Assembly: GCF_031457955.1 (NCBI RefSeq)
Contig: NZ_JAVDXN010000012.1
Span: 1 to 64,000, forward strand
Length of the DNA: 64,000 nucleotides
DNA from: Mixta sp031457955
Lineage (GTDB): Bacteria > Pseudomonadota > Gammaproteobacteria > Enterobacterales > Enterobacteriaceae
Direction: 5' to 3'
In this document: in pieces, positions 9,551 through 19,108 of the stretch
Position numbering within the stretch: position 1 is the stretch's first letter
Layout of the letters: every line of letters begins with the position of its first letter
Notes under the pieces: generated by a model
Database searches by the model: none
Told to the model about the DNA's origin: nothing
The model's input: only the letters and a program-made list of their open reading frames with translations
Translations under genes and position numbers: made by a program

Positions 9551-11386
9551 TCAAAACGGAAACAGCAGCGGCACCAGCAGAACGCTAACCACCATCACCA
9601 CCAGCGTAAATGGCACGCCAATTTTCACGAAGTCGCCGAAGCGATAGCCGCCCGGCCCCAATACCAGCGTGTTAACCGGCGACGAGACCGGCGTCATAAA
9701 AGCGGCAGAGGCGGCAATGGCGATGATCATGGTGAAGGGGTAAGGCGACACGCCCATCTGCTGCGCGGCCGCCACGCCAATCGGCGCCATCAACACGGCA
9801 GTCGCGGTATTGGAAATAAACAGCCCGATGCTGGCGCAGAGAATAAATAAACAGAGCAGCATAATATGCGGGCCCTGACCGCCCGCAACATCCATCAGCC
9901 CCTGCACAATCAGCGCCACGCCGCCGGTTTTTTGCAGCGCCAGCGCAAACGGCATCATCCCGGCAATCAGGATCAATCCCGGCCAGTGAATCGCTTTATA
10001 GGCGCTTTCCATATCGATACAGCGGAATTTTCCCATCAGTAAACAGGCGATAATCGCCGCAATCGGGCCGGGGATCACATCGGTGATCATCAGCGCTACC
10101 ATCAGCGCCAGGCAGAACAAGGCGTGCGGAGCCTGACTGTGCGCCGGTACCGCTTCGTCGATCTCCGCAGGCAGCGCCAGCAGCAGTAAATCGCGTTTTT
10201 GCTGCTGTAGCTGCTGAATGCGTCGCCAGTCGCCAATCACCAGCAGGATATCGCCGACCTCCAGCGCTTCATCCGCCAGGGCACCCTCCAGCAGGCCGTT
10301 GCGGCGTCGAATTCCAATGACGCTGACGCCATAACGCTGACGGAACGCCAGCTCGCGTACGCTTTTGCCCGGCAGCTCTGAATCAGGGATCAATGACACT
10401 TCCGCCATGCCCACATCCCGCGCGCGATCGGAAAAATAGTCACCGCGCAAAATCAACGGCTCCAGCAGCTGCTCGCTGCAAAACTGCCGCAGATCGATCT
10501 CAGCCGCCGACATATCAATCAGCAGTACATCTCCGCTGCGAAACGTGGTTTCCCCGGTGACCGTCACCATTACGCGCCGAAACTTGCGCCAGCGTTCCAG
10601 GCCAACCACGTTAGCGCCATATTTTTTCCGCAGCTTAAGATCGTCAAGGCGGTGCCCTATCAGCGGCGAACCGGTGCGGATGGCCAGGCGACGAGCGCGA
10701 CCGCTCAGGCGATATTCACGAATCAAATCGCGAAAATTACGGCGGCGCGGCGCAGAAGCTTGCGAGGATTCAGTAGAGGACGCCGCCAGCCAGTAGCGCG
10801 CCACCAGCATATAGCCGATACCCAGCGCCAGCACGGTCAGCCCAATGGGCGTAACGGCAAAAAAGCTAAAACCCGCCAGCCCTTCACGCTGGAGTTCACT
10901 GTTCACCACTAGGTTTGGCGGCGTAGCTACCAGCGTCATCATGCCGCTAATCAGCCCGGCGACGCTCAGCGGCATCATGAGCCTGGCGGGCGATGAGCCT
11001 ATTTTTGCTGCCACGCTCAGCACCACAGGGATAAAGATTGCCACTACGCCGGTCGAGCTCATAAAGGCGCCCAGCCCGGCGACGGTCAGCATCAGCCATA
11101 CAATCATTTTGCTTTCGCTGTTGCCAGCTACTTTCATCAGCCATTCGCCGGTTTGCAACGCGATGCCGGTGCGCACTAACCCTTCGCCAATCACAAACAG
11201 CGCGGCGATTAAAATCACGTTCGGATCGCTAAAACCGATGGTGGCTTCCTGCAGCGTCAGCGTGCCGCTAAGCACAAAAGCGACGATCACCAGCAGCGCA
11301 ACGACATCCATACGCAGCCTGCCGGAAGCAAACAGCCAGACGGTTATGCCCAGCAGCCCTATCACCCAAAGAAGTTGACTATTCAC
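9551..11386 (-). CDS. yfbS: SLC13-family inner-membrane transporter YfbS
   Basis: A 611-residue membrane protein of the divalent anion/sodium symporter (SLC13/CitMHS-like) family. Hydrophobic helices occupy about residues 1-200 and 400-611. A soluble middle region with two TrkA-C-type domains (around residues 210-290 and 300-385, for example DVLLIDMSAAE and DILLVIGDWRR) separates them. The substrate is not established. It converges on yfbR with one base between stop codons. Confidence 0.9.
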   Translation of the reverse strand: MNSQLLWVIGLLGITVWLFASGRLRMDVVALLVIVAFVLSGTLTLQEATIGFSDPNVILIAALFVIGEGLVRTGIALQTGEWLMKVAGNSESKMIVWLMLTVAGLGAFMSSTGVVAIFIPVVLSVAAKIGSSPARLMMPLSVAGLISGMMTLVATPPNLVVNSELQREGLAGFSFFAVTPIGLTVLALGIGYMLVARYWLAASSTESSQASAPRRRNFRDLIREYRLSGRARRLAIRTGSPLIGHRLDDLKLRKKYGANVVGLERWRKFRRVMVTVTGETTFRSGDVLLIDMSAAEIDLRQFCSEQLLEPLILRGDYFSDRARDVGMAEVSLIPDSELPGKSVRELAFRQRYGVSVIGIRRRNGLLEGALADEALEVGDILLVIGDWRRIQQLQQQKRDLLLLALPAEIDEAVPAHSQAPHALFCLALMVALMITDVIPGPIAAIIACLLMGKFRCIDMESAYKAIHWPGLILIAGMMPFALALQKTGGVALIVQGLMDVAGGQGPHIMLLCLFILCASIGLFISNTATAVLMAPIGVAAAQQMGVSPYPFTMIIAIAASAAFMTPVSSPVNTLVLGPGGYRFGDFVKIGVPFTLVVMVVSVLLVPLLFPF

Positions 11387-11429
11387 CGCCCGTTCCGCGC
11401 TACAAAACCCTCAAGGCGTGCAGCATGCC

Positions 11430-11457
11430 ATAAAATAAACCCCGCGATAGCGGGGTT
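11430..11457 (-). terminator. terminator after hxpA
   Basis: The stem AACCCCGC / GCGGGGTT with loop GATA is followed on the minus strand by TTATTTTA. It lies eight bases beyond the hxpA stop and separates it from yfbS. Confidence 0.85.
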
Positions 11458-11464
11458 ACATCAA

Positions 11465-12124
11465 TCACTTTTGGGTTAGCACCGTTATTGTGCCATCCTC
11501 GGCTTTGCTGATGCGTAGCGCGCTAAGCGTCGTCAGTTGCAGCGCGGTTTCCGCCAGGCGCGGCGTATCTGCTGGCGCATTCACCGCAATCACCGCGCAG
11601 CCCGCCGCAAGGCCGGAAAGAATACCGGCAGGCGCATCCTCCACCACAATGCAGTCGGACGGAGAGAGGCCAAGCAGCTCGGCGCCTAGCAGGTAGGCAT
11701 CCGGCTCCGGTTTCCCCTTTTTAACCCGCTCGGCGGTAACAAAATGGGTGGGCAGCGGTAGCCCTGCCGCCTGTCGGCGCGCAGAAGCCACCGGCATGGA
11801 GCCGGACGTCACAATCGCCCAGGGGATCTCAAGCGCGTTTAAATGCGCCAGCAGTTCGCACGCACCAGGCAGCGCCGTTACGCCGTCCGTATCCTCAGCT
11901 TCAGTTTTTTCCAGCAGCGTAAACTCTTGCTGGATCGCCTCTTCGCTGCTGCCGGACATAAAGTGACGCAATGAAGTGATAGCCTGCTTGCCGTGAATAA
12001 AATCAAGGATTTCATCCGTATCAATACCGTGACGCTTTCCCCAGTTACTCCAGGCGCGTTCCACAACCGGCAAAGAATCGACCAGCGTACCGTCTAAATC
12101 AAACAAAAAACCTTTACACTTCAC
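11465..12124 (-). CDS. hxpA: sugar phosphatase HxpA (YfbT), HAD family
   Basis: A 219-residue haloacid-dehalogenase-type phosphatase with the nucleophile motif FDLDGT (Asp9, Asp11), a cap domain, TSGSMP for motif II, the lysine in RVKKGKPEPD and the acidic motif VVEDAPAG. E. coli HxpA hydrolyses hexitol and sugar phosphates and other small phosphoesters. Its start lies 17 bases after yfbU, suggesting co-transcription. Confidence 0.93.
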   Translation of the reverse strand: MKCKGFLFDLDGTLVDSLPVVERAWSNWGKRHGIDTDEILDFIHGKQAITSLRHFMSGSSEEAIQQEFTLLEKTEAEDTDGVTALPGACELLAHLNALEIPWAIVTSGSMPVASARRQAAGLPLPTHFVTAERVKKGKPEPDAYLLGAELLGLSPSDCIVVEDAPAGILSGLAAGCAVIAVNAPADTPRLAETALQLTTLSALRISKAEDGTITVLTQK

Positions 12125-12141
12125 TCACGTTTCCTTCTCTG

Positions 12142-12636
12142 TCAGGCGTTGATGATTTGCGCAATCTCGGTCGCGCACAGATGATACTGCCGTGGGCAGG
12201 TTTGCCAGACGGCCAGCATACGTTGGTATTTTTCCCACATCGGGGTCTGGGCATTAAAGCCGTGTGTGCCGCCATCGAAATGCGTATAGCGCCCTTCGGT
12301 GTTCACCATAAAACGCACATAGCCCAAATAGCGCGCTTCGGTTGCCGCATCAAAACCCAGAAAGTGTAACCGACGTTCGTCAATGGCGGCGCGATCCTTC
12401 AGGTTTTCCCAGGATACCCGCAGCGCATGGTGCATTTCCATCACGTTAATGATGGCGCGGCAAACCTCTTCAGTCAGCTCGCCAAATTCGCGATCTAACT
12501 CGCGCATTTGCAGGCTATATCCGCGTTCAATAATGGTTTGCAGGCGACGATAGCGCTCGCCGTTATCGGGGTCGAGCAGGGTCATGAGTTTGTATTGGTT
12601 GGAGAGAATTAAGCGCTGCGCGTGCGTCATGTCCAT
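12142..12636 (-). CDS. yfbU: UPF0304 family protein YfbU
   Basis: A 164-residue soluble protein of the UPF0304 family, same length as E. coli YfbU, with the family start MDMTHAQRLILSNQ. The biochemical function is not established. It precedes hxpA on the same strand with a short gap. Confidence 0.93.
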   Translation of the reverse strand: MDMTHAQRLILSNQYKLMTLLDPDNGERYRRLQTIIERGYSLQMRELDREFGELTEEVCRAIINVMEMHHALRVSWENLKDRAAIDERRLHFLGFDAATEARYLGYVRFMVNTEGRYTHFDGGTHGFNAQTPMWEKYQRMLAVWQTCPRQYHLCATEIAQIINA

Positions 12637-12730
12637 CTTTAACTCCTGTATTAAGGCACCAGAAAAGGATGTTCAAGAATCGCACGACGCACCAAAAGGC
12701 GGTATCACAAGCCAGCCTTTCTTTGATTTA

Positions 12731-12766
12731 AGCCGGGTTGCCGTAGAAAAATTATCGGGCAACCCG
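12731..12766 (-). terminator. possible terminator after yfbV
   Basis: Inverted repeats CGGGTTGCC and GGGCAACCCG flank a 17-base AT-rich loop, a few bases downstream of the yfbV stop codon. No clear T-run follows on the minus strand, so the call is weak. Confidence 0.4.
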
Positions 12767-12774
12767 CGCTTTAT

Positions 12775-13224
12775 TCAGAGATCATCAAGGAAGGTGTTAT
12801 CTAACTGGCGAAAAGCGCGTTTCAGCAGATCTGCCAGCGCCTGATAGGTGGGTTTACCTTCAACCGGCGCAATGGCTTGCCCGGCCTGCTGCAGCTTCTC
12901 ACGGACCTCATGAAACCAGTTTAATAGCGCGGGCGGCAACGGCGTCACGGAACGGCGTCCCAGCCACCATAACCCCTGCATCGGCAGGCTACAGGCAAAC
13001 AGCGCGGTCGCCACCGCCGGGCCGAGCTGACCGCCCAGCGCGATTTGCCAGGTCAGGGTAAAAATCGCTAATGGCGGCATAAAACGGATCGCAAAGCGCG
13101 TGGCGGTACTGATACGGTTTTCCGGGAAAACCGGCGCGAGGCGTTTATCGTTCGGCCATGTTTTCATGTAGTGCTGTCCAAGCTGGAATGTTTTAAACCA
13201 ACCGACGCTGGATTCATTTGCCAT
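12775..13224 (-). CDS. yfbV: UPF0208 membrane protein YfbV
   Basis: A 149-residue inner-membrane protein with two hydrophobic segments (about residues 45-62 and 68-88). In E. coli YfbV helps insulate the Ter macrodomain from neighbouring chromosome regions. The gene is divergent from ackA, as in E. coli. Confidence 0.92.
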   Translation of the reverse strand: MANESSVGWFKTFQLGQHYMKTWPNDKRLAPVFPENRISTATRFAIRFMPPLAIFTLTWQIALGGQLGPAVATALFACSLPMQGLWWLGRRSVTPLPPALLNWFHEVREKLQQAGQAIAPVEGKPTYQALADLLKRAFRQLDNTFLDDL

Positions 13225-13558
13225 GGCTCACCTCAACTTCTTTTGCAAGATTTAAAAAATTTAAGCAACGAAACAACTTTATGTGACAACCTTCAAAAAA
13301 TTTTGTTTTTACGCGGCGCTGCCGTTATTCTGAGCGCGTTATCAGCGCTGCTAAAGCGAATAATTCTTATTATTTTGAGGTGGAGCCGTCGAAGGCGACA
13401 CAACTTTCAAAATTTTACGTAAAATTACCGAGTTTTTTTGTTATCGGATAACTTTTTGCTGGCAGTATGATGATAATCATTAATGTACCAGCTTTCATAC
13501 ACTACGATGATAGACTGATTGCTTTTTTTTTAGCCACTTTTGACTAATAGGTACTTCC
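13225..13558 (+). promoter_or_regulatory. yfbV-ackA divergent promoter region
   Basis: This AT-rich stretch of 334 bases between divergent genes holds no gene. It must contain the ackA-pta promoter; I see T-rich tracts and TATGATGATAATC near 13467-13479 but cannot assign a start site. Confidence 0.45.
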
Positions 13559-14761
13559 ATGTCGAGTAAGTTAGTACTGGTTCTGAACTGCGGCAGCTCT
13601 TCCCTGAAGTTTGCCATCCTTAATCCGGCTGACGGTAAAGAGTATCTGTCAGGTCTGGCCGAATGTTTCCATCTGCCTGAAGCACGCATTAAATGGAAGC
13701 TGGACGGATCTAAACAGGAAGCTGAACTGGGCGCGGGCGCAGCTCACAGCGAAGCCCTGAACTTCATTGTTAAAAACATTCTGGCACAAAAACCAGAGCT
13801 GTCGGCACAAATTGCTGCAATCGGCCATCGTATTGTTCACGGCGGCGAAAAGCTGACCCACTCCGTGGTGATTAGCGATGAAGTGGTGCAGGATATCAAA
13901 GAAGCCTCGCCTTTCGCACCGCTGCATAATCCGGCGCATCTGATCGGCATCGACGAAGCGCTGAAAAACTTCCCGCACCTGTCTGATAAAAACGTAGCGG
14001 TTTTCGATACGGCGTTCCATCAGACAATGCCGGAAGAGTCTTACCTCTATGCCCTGCCTTATAATCTTTATAAAGAACATGGCATCCGTCGTTACGGCTT
14101 CCACGGCACCAGCCATTATTATGTGTCGATTGAAGCGGCCCGCATGTTGAATAAACCGGTGGAAGAGCTGAACGTGATCACCTGCCACCTGGGCAACGGC
14201 GCTTCCGTCTCAGCTATCCGCAACGGTAAATGCGTGGATACCTCCATGGGCCTGACCCCGCTGGAAGGCCTGGTGATGGGTACGCGCAGCGGCGATATCG
14301 ATCCGGCGATCATTTTCTTCCTGCACGATACGCTGGGCATGAATATCGATGCCATTAATAAGCTGCTGACCAAAGAATCGGGCCTGCTGGGCCTGACCGG
14401 CGTCACCAGTGACTGCCGCTACGTAGAAGATAACTACGAGACCAAAGAAGATGCCAAACGTGCGATGAACGTATTTTGTCATCGCCTGGCGAAATACATC
14501 GGCTCTTACAGCGCGATGATGGATGGTCGCCTTGATGCCGTGGTGTTTACCGGCGGTATCGGTGAAAATGCGGCCATGGTACGCGAGCTATCGCTGGCAA
14601 AACTGGCGCTGCTGGGCTTCGAAGTGGATCACGAACGCAATCTGGCGGCGCGCTTCGGACAGGAAGGCTTTATTAACAAAGAAGGCACCCGTCCGGCCCT
14701 GGTTATCCCGACCAATGAAGAGTTAGTTATCGCCCGCGACGCCGCGCGCCTTACCGCATAA
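13559..14761 (+). CDS. ackA: acetate kinase
   Basis: AckA interconverts acetyl phosphate + ADP and acetate + ATP in the acetate overflow/scavenging pathway. The 400 residues match E. coli exactly. Family signatures are present: LVLNCGSSSLKFA at the N-terminus, CHLGNGAS with the nucleotide-binding region, and VFTGGIGEN near residues 327-335. It is followed by pta after a hairpin in a 66-base gap. Confidence 0.98.
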   Translation: MSSKLVLVLNCGSSSLKFAILNPADGKEYLSGLAECFHLPEARIKWKLDGSKQEAELGAGAAHSEALNFIVKNILAQKPELSAQIAAIGHRIVHGGEKLTHSVVISDEVVQDIKEASPFAPLHNPAHLIGIDEALKNFPHLSDKNVAVFDTAFHQTMPEESYLYALPYNLYKEHGIRRYGFHGTSHYYVSIEAARMLNKPVEELNVITCHLGNGASVSAIRNGKCVDTSMGLTPLEGLVMGTRSGDIDPAIIFFLHDTLGMNIDAINKLLTKESGLLGLTGVTSDCRYVEDNYETKEDAKRAMNVFCHRLAKYIGSYSAMMDGRLDAVVFTGGIGENAAMVRELSLAKLALLGFEVDHERNLAARFGQEGFINKEGTRPALVIPTNEELVIARDAARLTA

Positions 14762-14767
14762 GACTCT

Positions 14768-14799
14768 CTCCGTCAGCTCAGGCTGACGGAGTTGTTTTT
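14768..14799 (+). terminator. hairpin with T-run between ackA and pta
   Basis: A perfect 10-base stem (CTCCGTCAGC / GCTGACGGAG, loop TCAG) is followed by TTGTTTTT. It has the form of an intrinsic terminator inside an operon, so it probably reduces pta expression relative to ackA or protects the ackA mRNA 3' end. Confidence 0.8.
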
Positions 14800-14827
14800 A
14801 CCGCCTGAAATTCCTGAGAGGTTAACT

Positions 14828-16981
14828 GTGTCACGTACCATAATGCTTATCCCTACCGGCACCAGCGTCGGGTTGACCAGCGTCAGCCTGGGCGTCATTC
14901 GTGCGATGGAGCGCAAAGGGGTTCGCCTCAGCGTGTTCAAGCCCATCGCGCAACCGCGCGCCGGTGGCAATACGCCTGACCAGACCACCACCATTATTCG
15001 TAAAAACTCTTCCATTCCCGCCGCTGAGCCGCTGCAGATGTCACGCGTAGAATCGCTGCTGGGTTCCAACCAGCAGGACGTGCTGATGGAAGAGATTATC
15101 GCCCGCTATCACGCCAATACCCAGGACGCAGAAGTGGTGCTGGTGGAAGGCCTGGTGCCCACGCGTAAACATCAGTTCGCCAGCGCGCTTAACTACGAAA
15201 TCGCCAAGACCCTGAATGCGGAAATCATCTTTGTTACCGCGCTGGGCAACGATTCACCCGCGCAGCTGAAAGAGCGTATCGAAGTGACGCAAAGCAGCTT
15301 TGGCGGCAGCAAAAATAAAAATATCACCGGCGTTATCATCAACAAACTGAACGCACCGGTCGATGAACAGGGCCGCACCCGCCCGGATCTGTCAGAGATC
15401 TTTGATGACTCCACCAAAGCCAGCGTCGCGAATATCGATCCGAGCCAGCTGTTTGCTAACAGCCCGCTGCCGGTACTGGGCTGCATTCCCTGGAGTTTCG
15501 ATCTGATCGCTACCCGAGCGATCGATATGTGTCATCACCTGAACGCGCGCGTGATCAATGAAGGTGAAATCCAGACGCGCCGCGTAAAATCCGTCACGTT
15601 CTGCGCACGCAGCCTGCCGCATATGCTGGAGCATTTCCGTCCAGGCTCGCTGCTGGTCACCTCCGCTGATCGTCCTGATGTGCTGGTTGCGGCCTGCCTG
15701 GCGGCGATGAACGGCATTGAAATCGGTGCGATTCTGCTGACCGGCGGCTATGAAATTGATGACCGGATTGCCAAACTCTGCGCACGTGCCTTCCAGACTG
15801 GCCTGCCGGTGTTTATGGTGGAGACCAATACCTGGCAAACCTCGCTTAGCCTGCAGAGCTTCAATCTGGAAGTGCCCAGCGACGATACGCAGCGTATCGA
15901 GAAAGTGCAGGAATATGTCGCCAGCCATATCAGCAGCGACTGGATTGAATCGCTGAGCGCCACCTCCGAGCGCAGCCGCCGCCTGTCGCCGCCCGCCTTC
16001 CGTTATCAGCTCACCGAGCTGGCGCGTAAAGCGGGCAAACGCATTGTGCTGCCGGAAGGCGATGAGCCGCGTACCGTTAAGGCGGCGGCAATCTGCGCCG
16101 AGCGCGGCATCGCCAACTGCGTGCTGTTAGGTAACCCGGAAGAAATTCAGCGCGTTGCCGCAGCGCAAGGCGTTGAGCTGGGCAAAGGCATTGAGATCGT
16201 TGACCCGGAAGTGGCCCGCACAGAATATGTGGCTCGCCTGGTTGAACTGCGTAAAAACAAAGGCATGACCGAGGTGGTGGCGCAGGAGCAGCTGGAAGAT
16301 AACGTGGTGCTGGGCACCATGATGCTGGAGCGCGACGAAGTAGATGGCCTGGTGTCTGGCGCAGTCCATACCACCGCCAACACCATCCGTCCGCCGCTGC
16401 AGCTGATCAAAACCGCGCCCAACAGTTCGCTGGTTTCGTCCGTGTTCTTTATGCTGCTGCCGGAGCAGGTGCTGGTTTATGGCGACTGCGCCATCAACCC
16501 GGATCCGACCTCCGAGCAGCTGGCGGAAATCGCTATCCAGTCGGCAGATTCCGCTGCGGCTTTCGGCATTGAGCCGCGCGTGGCGATGATCTCCTACTCT
16601 ACCGGTAACTCCGGCGCGGGCAGCGATGTGGAAAAAGTCCGTGAAGCAACGCGTATCGCCCAGGAAAAACGCCCGGATCTGGTAATCGACGGCCCGCTGC
16701 AGTATGACGCGGCAATTATGGAAGATGTGGCGAAGTCTAAAGCGCCAAACTCTCAGGTTGCCGGTCGCGCTACGGTATTTATCTTCCCGGATCTGAACAC
16801 CGGTAACACCACTTATAAAGCGGTACAGCGTTCAGCCGATCTGATCTCTATCGGGCCGATGCTGCAAGGCATGCGTAAGCCGGTCAACGACCTGTCTCGT
16901 GGCGCGCTGGTTGACGATATCGTCTATACCATCGCCCTGACTGCAATTCAGGCCGCGCAGGCGGAAGAGCAGCAAAACTAA
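14828..16981 (+). CDS. pta: phosphate acetyltransferase
   Basis: Pta converts acetyl-CoA and phosphate to acetyl phosphate and CoA; with AckA it makes acetate and sets the acetyl phosphate pool. It is the long enterobacterial form: N-terminal P-loop-like domain (IPTGTSVGLTS near residues 7-17), a central DRTGG domain, and the C-terminal catalytic PTA_PTB domain from about 390. I choose the GTG at 14828 (reading as MSRTIMLIP), preceded by TGAGAGG, which gives 717 residues against 714 in E. coli; the frame also opens 12 codons upstream inside the terminator hairpin. Confidence 0.97.
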   Translation: MSRTIMLIPTGTSVGLTSVSLGVIRAMERKGVRLSVFKPIAQPRAGGNTPDQTTTIIRKNSSIPAAEPLQMSRVESLLGSNQQDVLMEEIIARYHANTQDAEVVLVEGLVPTRKHQFASALNYEIAKTLNAEIIFVTALGNDSPAQLKERIEVTQSSFGGSKNKNITGVIINKLNAPVDEQGRTRPDLSEIFDDSTKASVANIDPSQLFANSPLPVLGCIPWSFDLIATRAIDMCHHLNARVINEGEIQTRRVKSVTFCARSLPHMLEHFRPGSLLVTSADRPDVLVAACLAAMNGIEIGAILLTGGYEIDDRIAKLCARAFQTGLPVFMVETNTWQTSLSLQSFNLEVPSDDTQRIEKVQEYVASHISSDWIESLSATSERSRRLSPPAFRYQLTELARKAGKRIVLPEGDEPRTVKAAAICAERGIANCVLLGNPEEIQRVAAAQGVELGKGIEIVDPEVARTEYVARLVELRKNKGMTEVVAQEQLEDNVVLGTMMLERDEVDGLVSGAVHTTANTIRPPLQLIKTAPNSSLVSSVFFMLLPEQVLVYGDCAINPDPTSEQLAEIAIQSADSAAAFGIEPRVAMISYSTGNSGAGSDVEKVREATRIAQEKRPDLVIDGPLQYDAAIMEDVAKSKAPNSQVAGRATVFIFPDLNTGNTTYKAVQRSADLISIGPMLQGMRKPVNDLSRGALVDDIVYTIALTAIQAAQAEEQQN

Positions 16982-16996
16982 TTTTAATCGCAAATT

Positions 16997-17027
16997 AAAG
17001 GCGGCCTGGGGGCCGCCTTTTTATTTT
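16997..17027 (+). terminator. terminator after pta
   Basis: Stem AAAGGCGGCC / GGCCGCCTTT with loop TGGG, followed by TTATTTT, 15 bases after the pta stop. Confidence 0.93.
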
Positions 17028-17352
17028 CCGCGCCAGAAACGATGGCGTTGCAAATTCCCCTTCACGGTAAATCTTTTTTCCTTGCGCTATAGCGCGCCTT
17101 CAACTACGCCATAAATAAGCGCAGCGGCAGCGACTTAAATAGAGAAAATCAAATCCATTTCCGGAAATAAATAAGCGCAACGACAACTAATTTGCTTATT
17201 TTATCCACATTTTGTGAAATTACTTTGGTCAAATCCGCATTCCCTAACTAGCCTTAAAATACCTGAAATTGAGGTGTCGTTATTTTTCACGTCTGGTGAA
17301 AAATTAATACAGTGGCAACGGGTTAAAAAGATAAACATAGGGAGTAAATATT
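17028..17352 (+). promoter_or_regulatory. AT-rich leader of the 17353 gene
   Basis: About 325 AT-rich bases without a gene between the pta terminator and the next start. It should hold the promoter of the membrane protein gene; the start at 17353 is preceded by AGGGAG. No known operator recognised. Confidence 0.4.
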
Positions 17353-18384
17353 ATGAGTGAACATCCTGATCATCTCCGCAATCGGCAGGATACTGCCTGG
17401 GTGGAACCGGTGAATGGTGTACCGCTGAAGCGCATTTCATGGAGCGCTATCTTTGCCGGCGTTATCGCTGCGGTATTAATTCATTTAATTTTATCGCTGT
17501 TGGGAACGGCGATCGGTTTGTCCAGTATTGATCCGATGAAGGAGCAAAATCCGCTTGACGGTATTGGCACCGGCGCAGCCATCTGGACCGGCCTGAGCAT
17601 GCTGGTTTCGATTGCCGTGGGTGCCTGGGTTAGCGGACGTCTGGCGCAGCGCGAAGGGATGCTGCATGGCCTGTTGATGTTCGGCGTGAATACGCTGTTT
17701 AGCCTCTGGCTGGCGGTGATGTTAGTGAATTACGCCATGAGCGGTGCCATGAACGTAATGGGCGCAGGCCTGAGCGCTATCGGTAGCAGCATCAGCGCCG
17801 TCGCGCCGCAGGCTACGCAAATGGCGCGCGATAAATTACAGGAAAGCGGAATTAACCTTGATGATTTGCAGAATGAATTAGAAACCACGCTGCGTCAGAC
17901 GGGTAAACCTGAGCTGCAGCCGGAAAATCTGCAAAATGATGCGCAGAATGCCGCCGACAGCGCGCAGAATCAGGCGCAGACCACGGCGAATAATCCACAA
18001 AATGCGGATACGGATATTGCCAACTGGGTTAAAGGTTTAATTAGCCGCAATCAGGATACCCTGCAGGCAGCCGACCGTGATGCGCTGAAGAATATTATTA
18101 AAGCGCGTACCGGAAAAACCGACGCAGAAGCTGAACAAATTGTCGCTCAGACAGAAAAAAGCTATCAACAGGCGCGGCAAAAATATAATGAGTTAAAACA
18201 GCAGGCGGAACAAAAAGCGCGTGAAGCTGCAGATAAAGCCGCAGCCGCTACCGCTAAAGCCAGCTGGTTTGCCTTCTTTATGCTGATTATCGAAGCCATT
18301 CTGGCGGGCGTAATGGGCATGGTAGGCCGTCGTACTCAGCCACGTCAGGTACTGAGCAATCAGCGCCCTATCAAACGTGATTAA
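17353..18384 (+). CDS. membrane protein of unknown function
   Basis: I do not recognise a characterised family. The 343 residues start with a short polar tail. Three hydrophobic helices follow (about 31-55, 74-95 and 105-128). Then comes a long polar stretch rich in Gln, Asn and Ala (about 150-300, with coiled-coil-like KYNELKQQAEQKAREAADKA near 270-290). A fourth helix (305-325) precedes a basic tail. The N-terminal helices carry small-residue motifs. It sits between pta and yfcD where E. coli has yfcC. It has its own leader and a strong terminator, so it is monocistronic. An envelope or stress role is only a guess. Confidence 0.85.
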   Translation: MSEHPDHLRNRQDTAWVEPVNGVPLKRISWSAIFAGVIAAVLIHLILSLLGTAIGLSSIDPMKEQNPLDGIGTGAAIWTGLSMLVSIAVGAWVSGRLAQREGMLHGLLMFGVNTLFSLWLAVMLVNYAMSGAMNVMGAGLSAIGSSISAVAPQATQMARDKLQESGINLDDLQNELETTLRQTGKPELQPENLQNDAQNAADSAQNQAQTTANNPQNADTDIANWVKGLISRNQDTLQAADRDALKNIIKARTGKTDAEAEQIVAQTEKSYQQARQKYNELKQQAEQKAREAADKAAAATAKASWFAFFMLIIEAILAGVMGMVGRRTQPRQVLSNQRPIKRD

Positions 18385-18399
18385 ATAAGCGGTAAAATG

Positions 18400-18429
18400 A
18401 AAAAGGCGGGAGCTTCTCCCGCCTTTTTT
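18400..18429. terminator. bidirectional terminator, 17353 gene / yfcD
   Basis: The stem AAAAAGGCGGGAG / CTCCCGCCTTTTTT with a three-base loop lies between convergent genes and can end both transcripts. Confidence 0.93.
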
Positions 18430-18436
18430 ACGGCTG

Positions 18437-18991
18437 TTATTCCGCCTTGACCTGTTTCTCTTGTCTTACCGGTTCGTTCCTGGCGTTGCGACTAAGCCAC
18501 AGCGACAGCGCCTTCAGTGAATCTGAGGTAAATTCATCGCAGCGGGCAGTGATCTCTTCCGGGGTCAGCCAGAAAACTTCATCAACTTCCTCCGGCTGCA
18601 TGGCGAATGGCCCGTGCGACACGCAGCTAAACAGCGCGCCCCAAACGCGGCAGTGTTCATCTTCAAAATAGAACTGGCCATGCTCGGCAAAAGGCACCGC
18701 GGCGATCCCCAGCTCTTCTTCCGCTTCGCGGCGCGCGGATTCCAGATACCCTTCCCCGCTTTGCACCACGCCGCCTGCGCAAGCATCCAGCATGCCCGGC
18801 AGAAAATCCTTTGTTTCCGTTCGGCGCTGCACCAGAATATTACCCATGCCGTCATGCACCACTATATAGGTTGCGCGATGACGCAAATGTTGCGCCCGCA
18901 TCTGGGCGCGACTGGACTGAGCGATGACTTCGTTATCTTCGCTAACGATATCGACCCATTCAGTGCCGGCATCCTGATCTTGCTCCACCAT
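18437..18991 (-). CDS. yfcD: Nudix hydrolase YfcD
   Basis: A Nudix-family hydrolase with the box beginning GGVVQSGEGYLESA and continuing RREAEEELGI; its substrate is not firmly known. Similar to E. coli YfcD (180 residues). I place the start at 18991 (MVEQDQDAG, 184 residues) because AAGGG lies upstream and homology begins near here; the frame extends nine codons further without a ribosome binding site. Confidence 0.92.
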   Translation of the reverse strand: MVEQDQDAGTEWVDIVSEDNEVIAQSSRAQMRAQHLRHRATYIVVHDGMGNILVQRRTETKDFLPGMLDACAGGVVQSGEGYLESARREAEEELGIAAVPFAEHGQFYFEDEHCRVWGALFSCVSHGPFAMQPEEVDEVFWLTPEEITARCDEFTSDSLKALSLWLSRNARNEPVRQEKQVKAE

Positions 18992-19108
18992 CAGTAACCC
19001 TTTTCGTTCTGGCGCCATTGCGCGATGATATTTCCCACAGGTTTTGCGTTACGTTGACGCAAACCGCCATAACTTAAAGGCTTCGCCTGCCAGACGCAAG
19101 CCGTGCGA

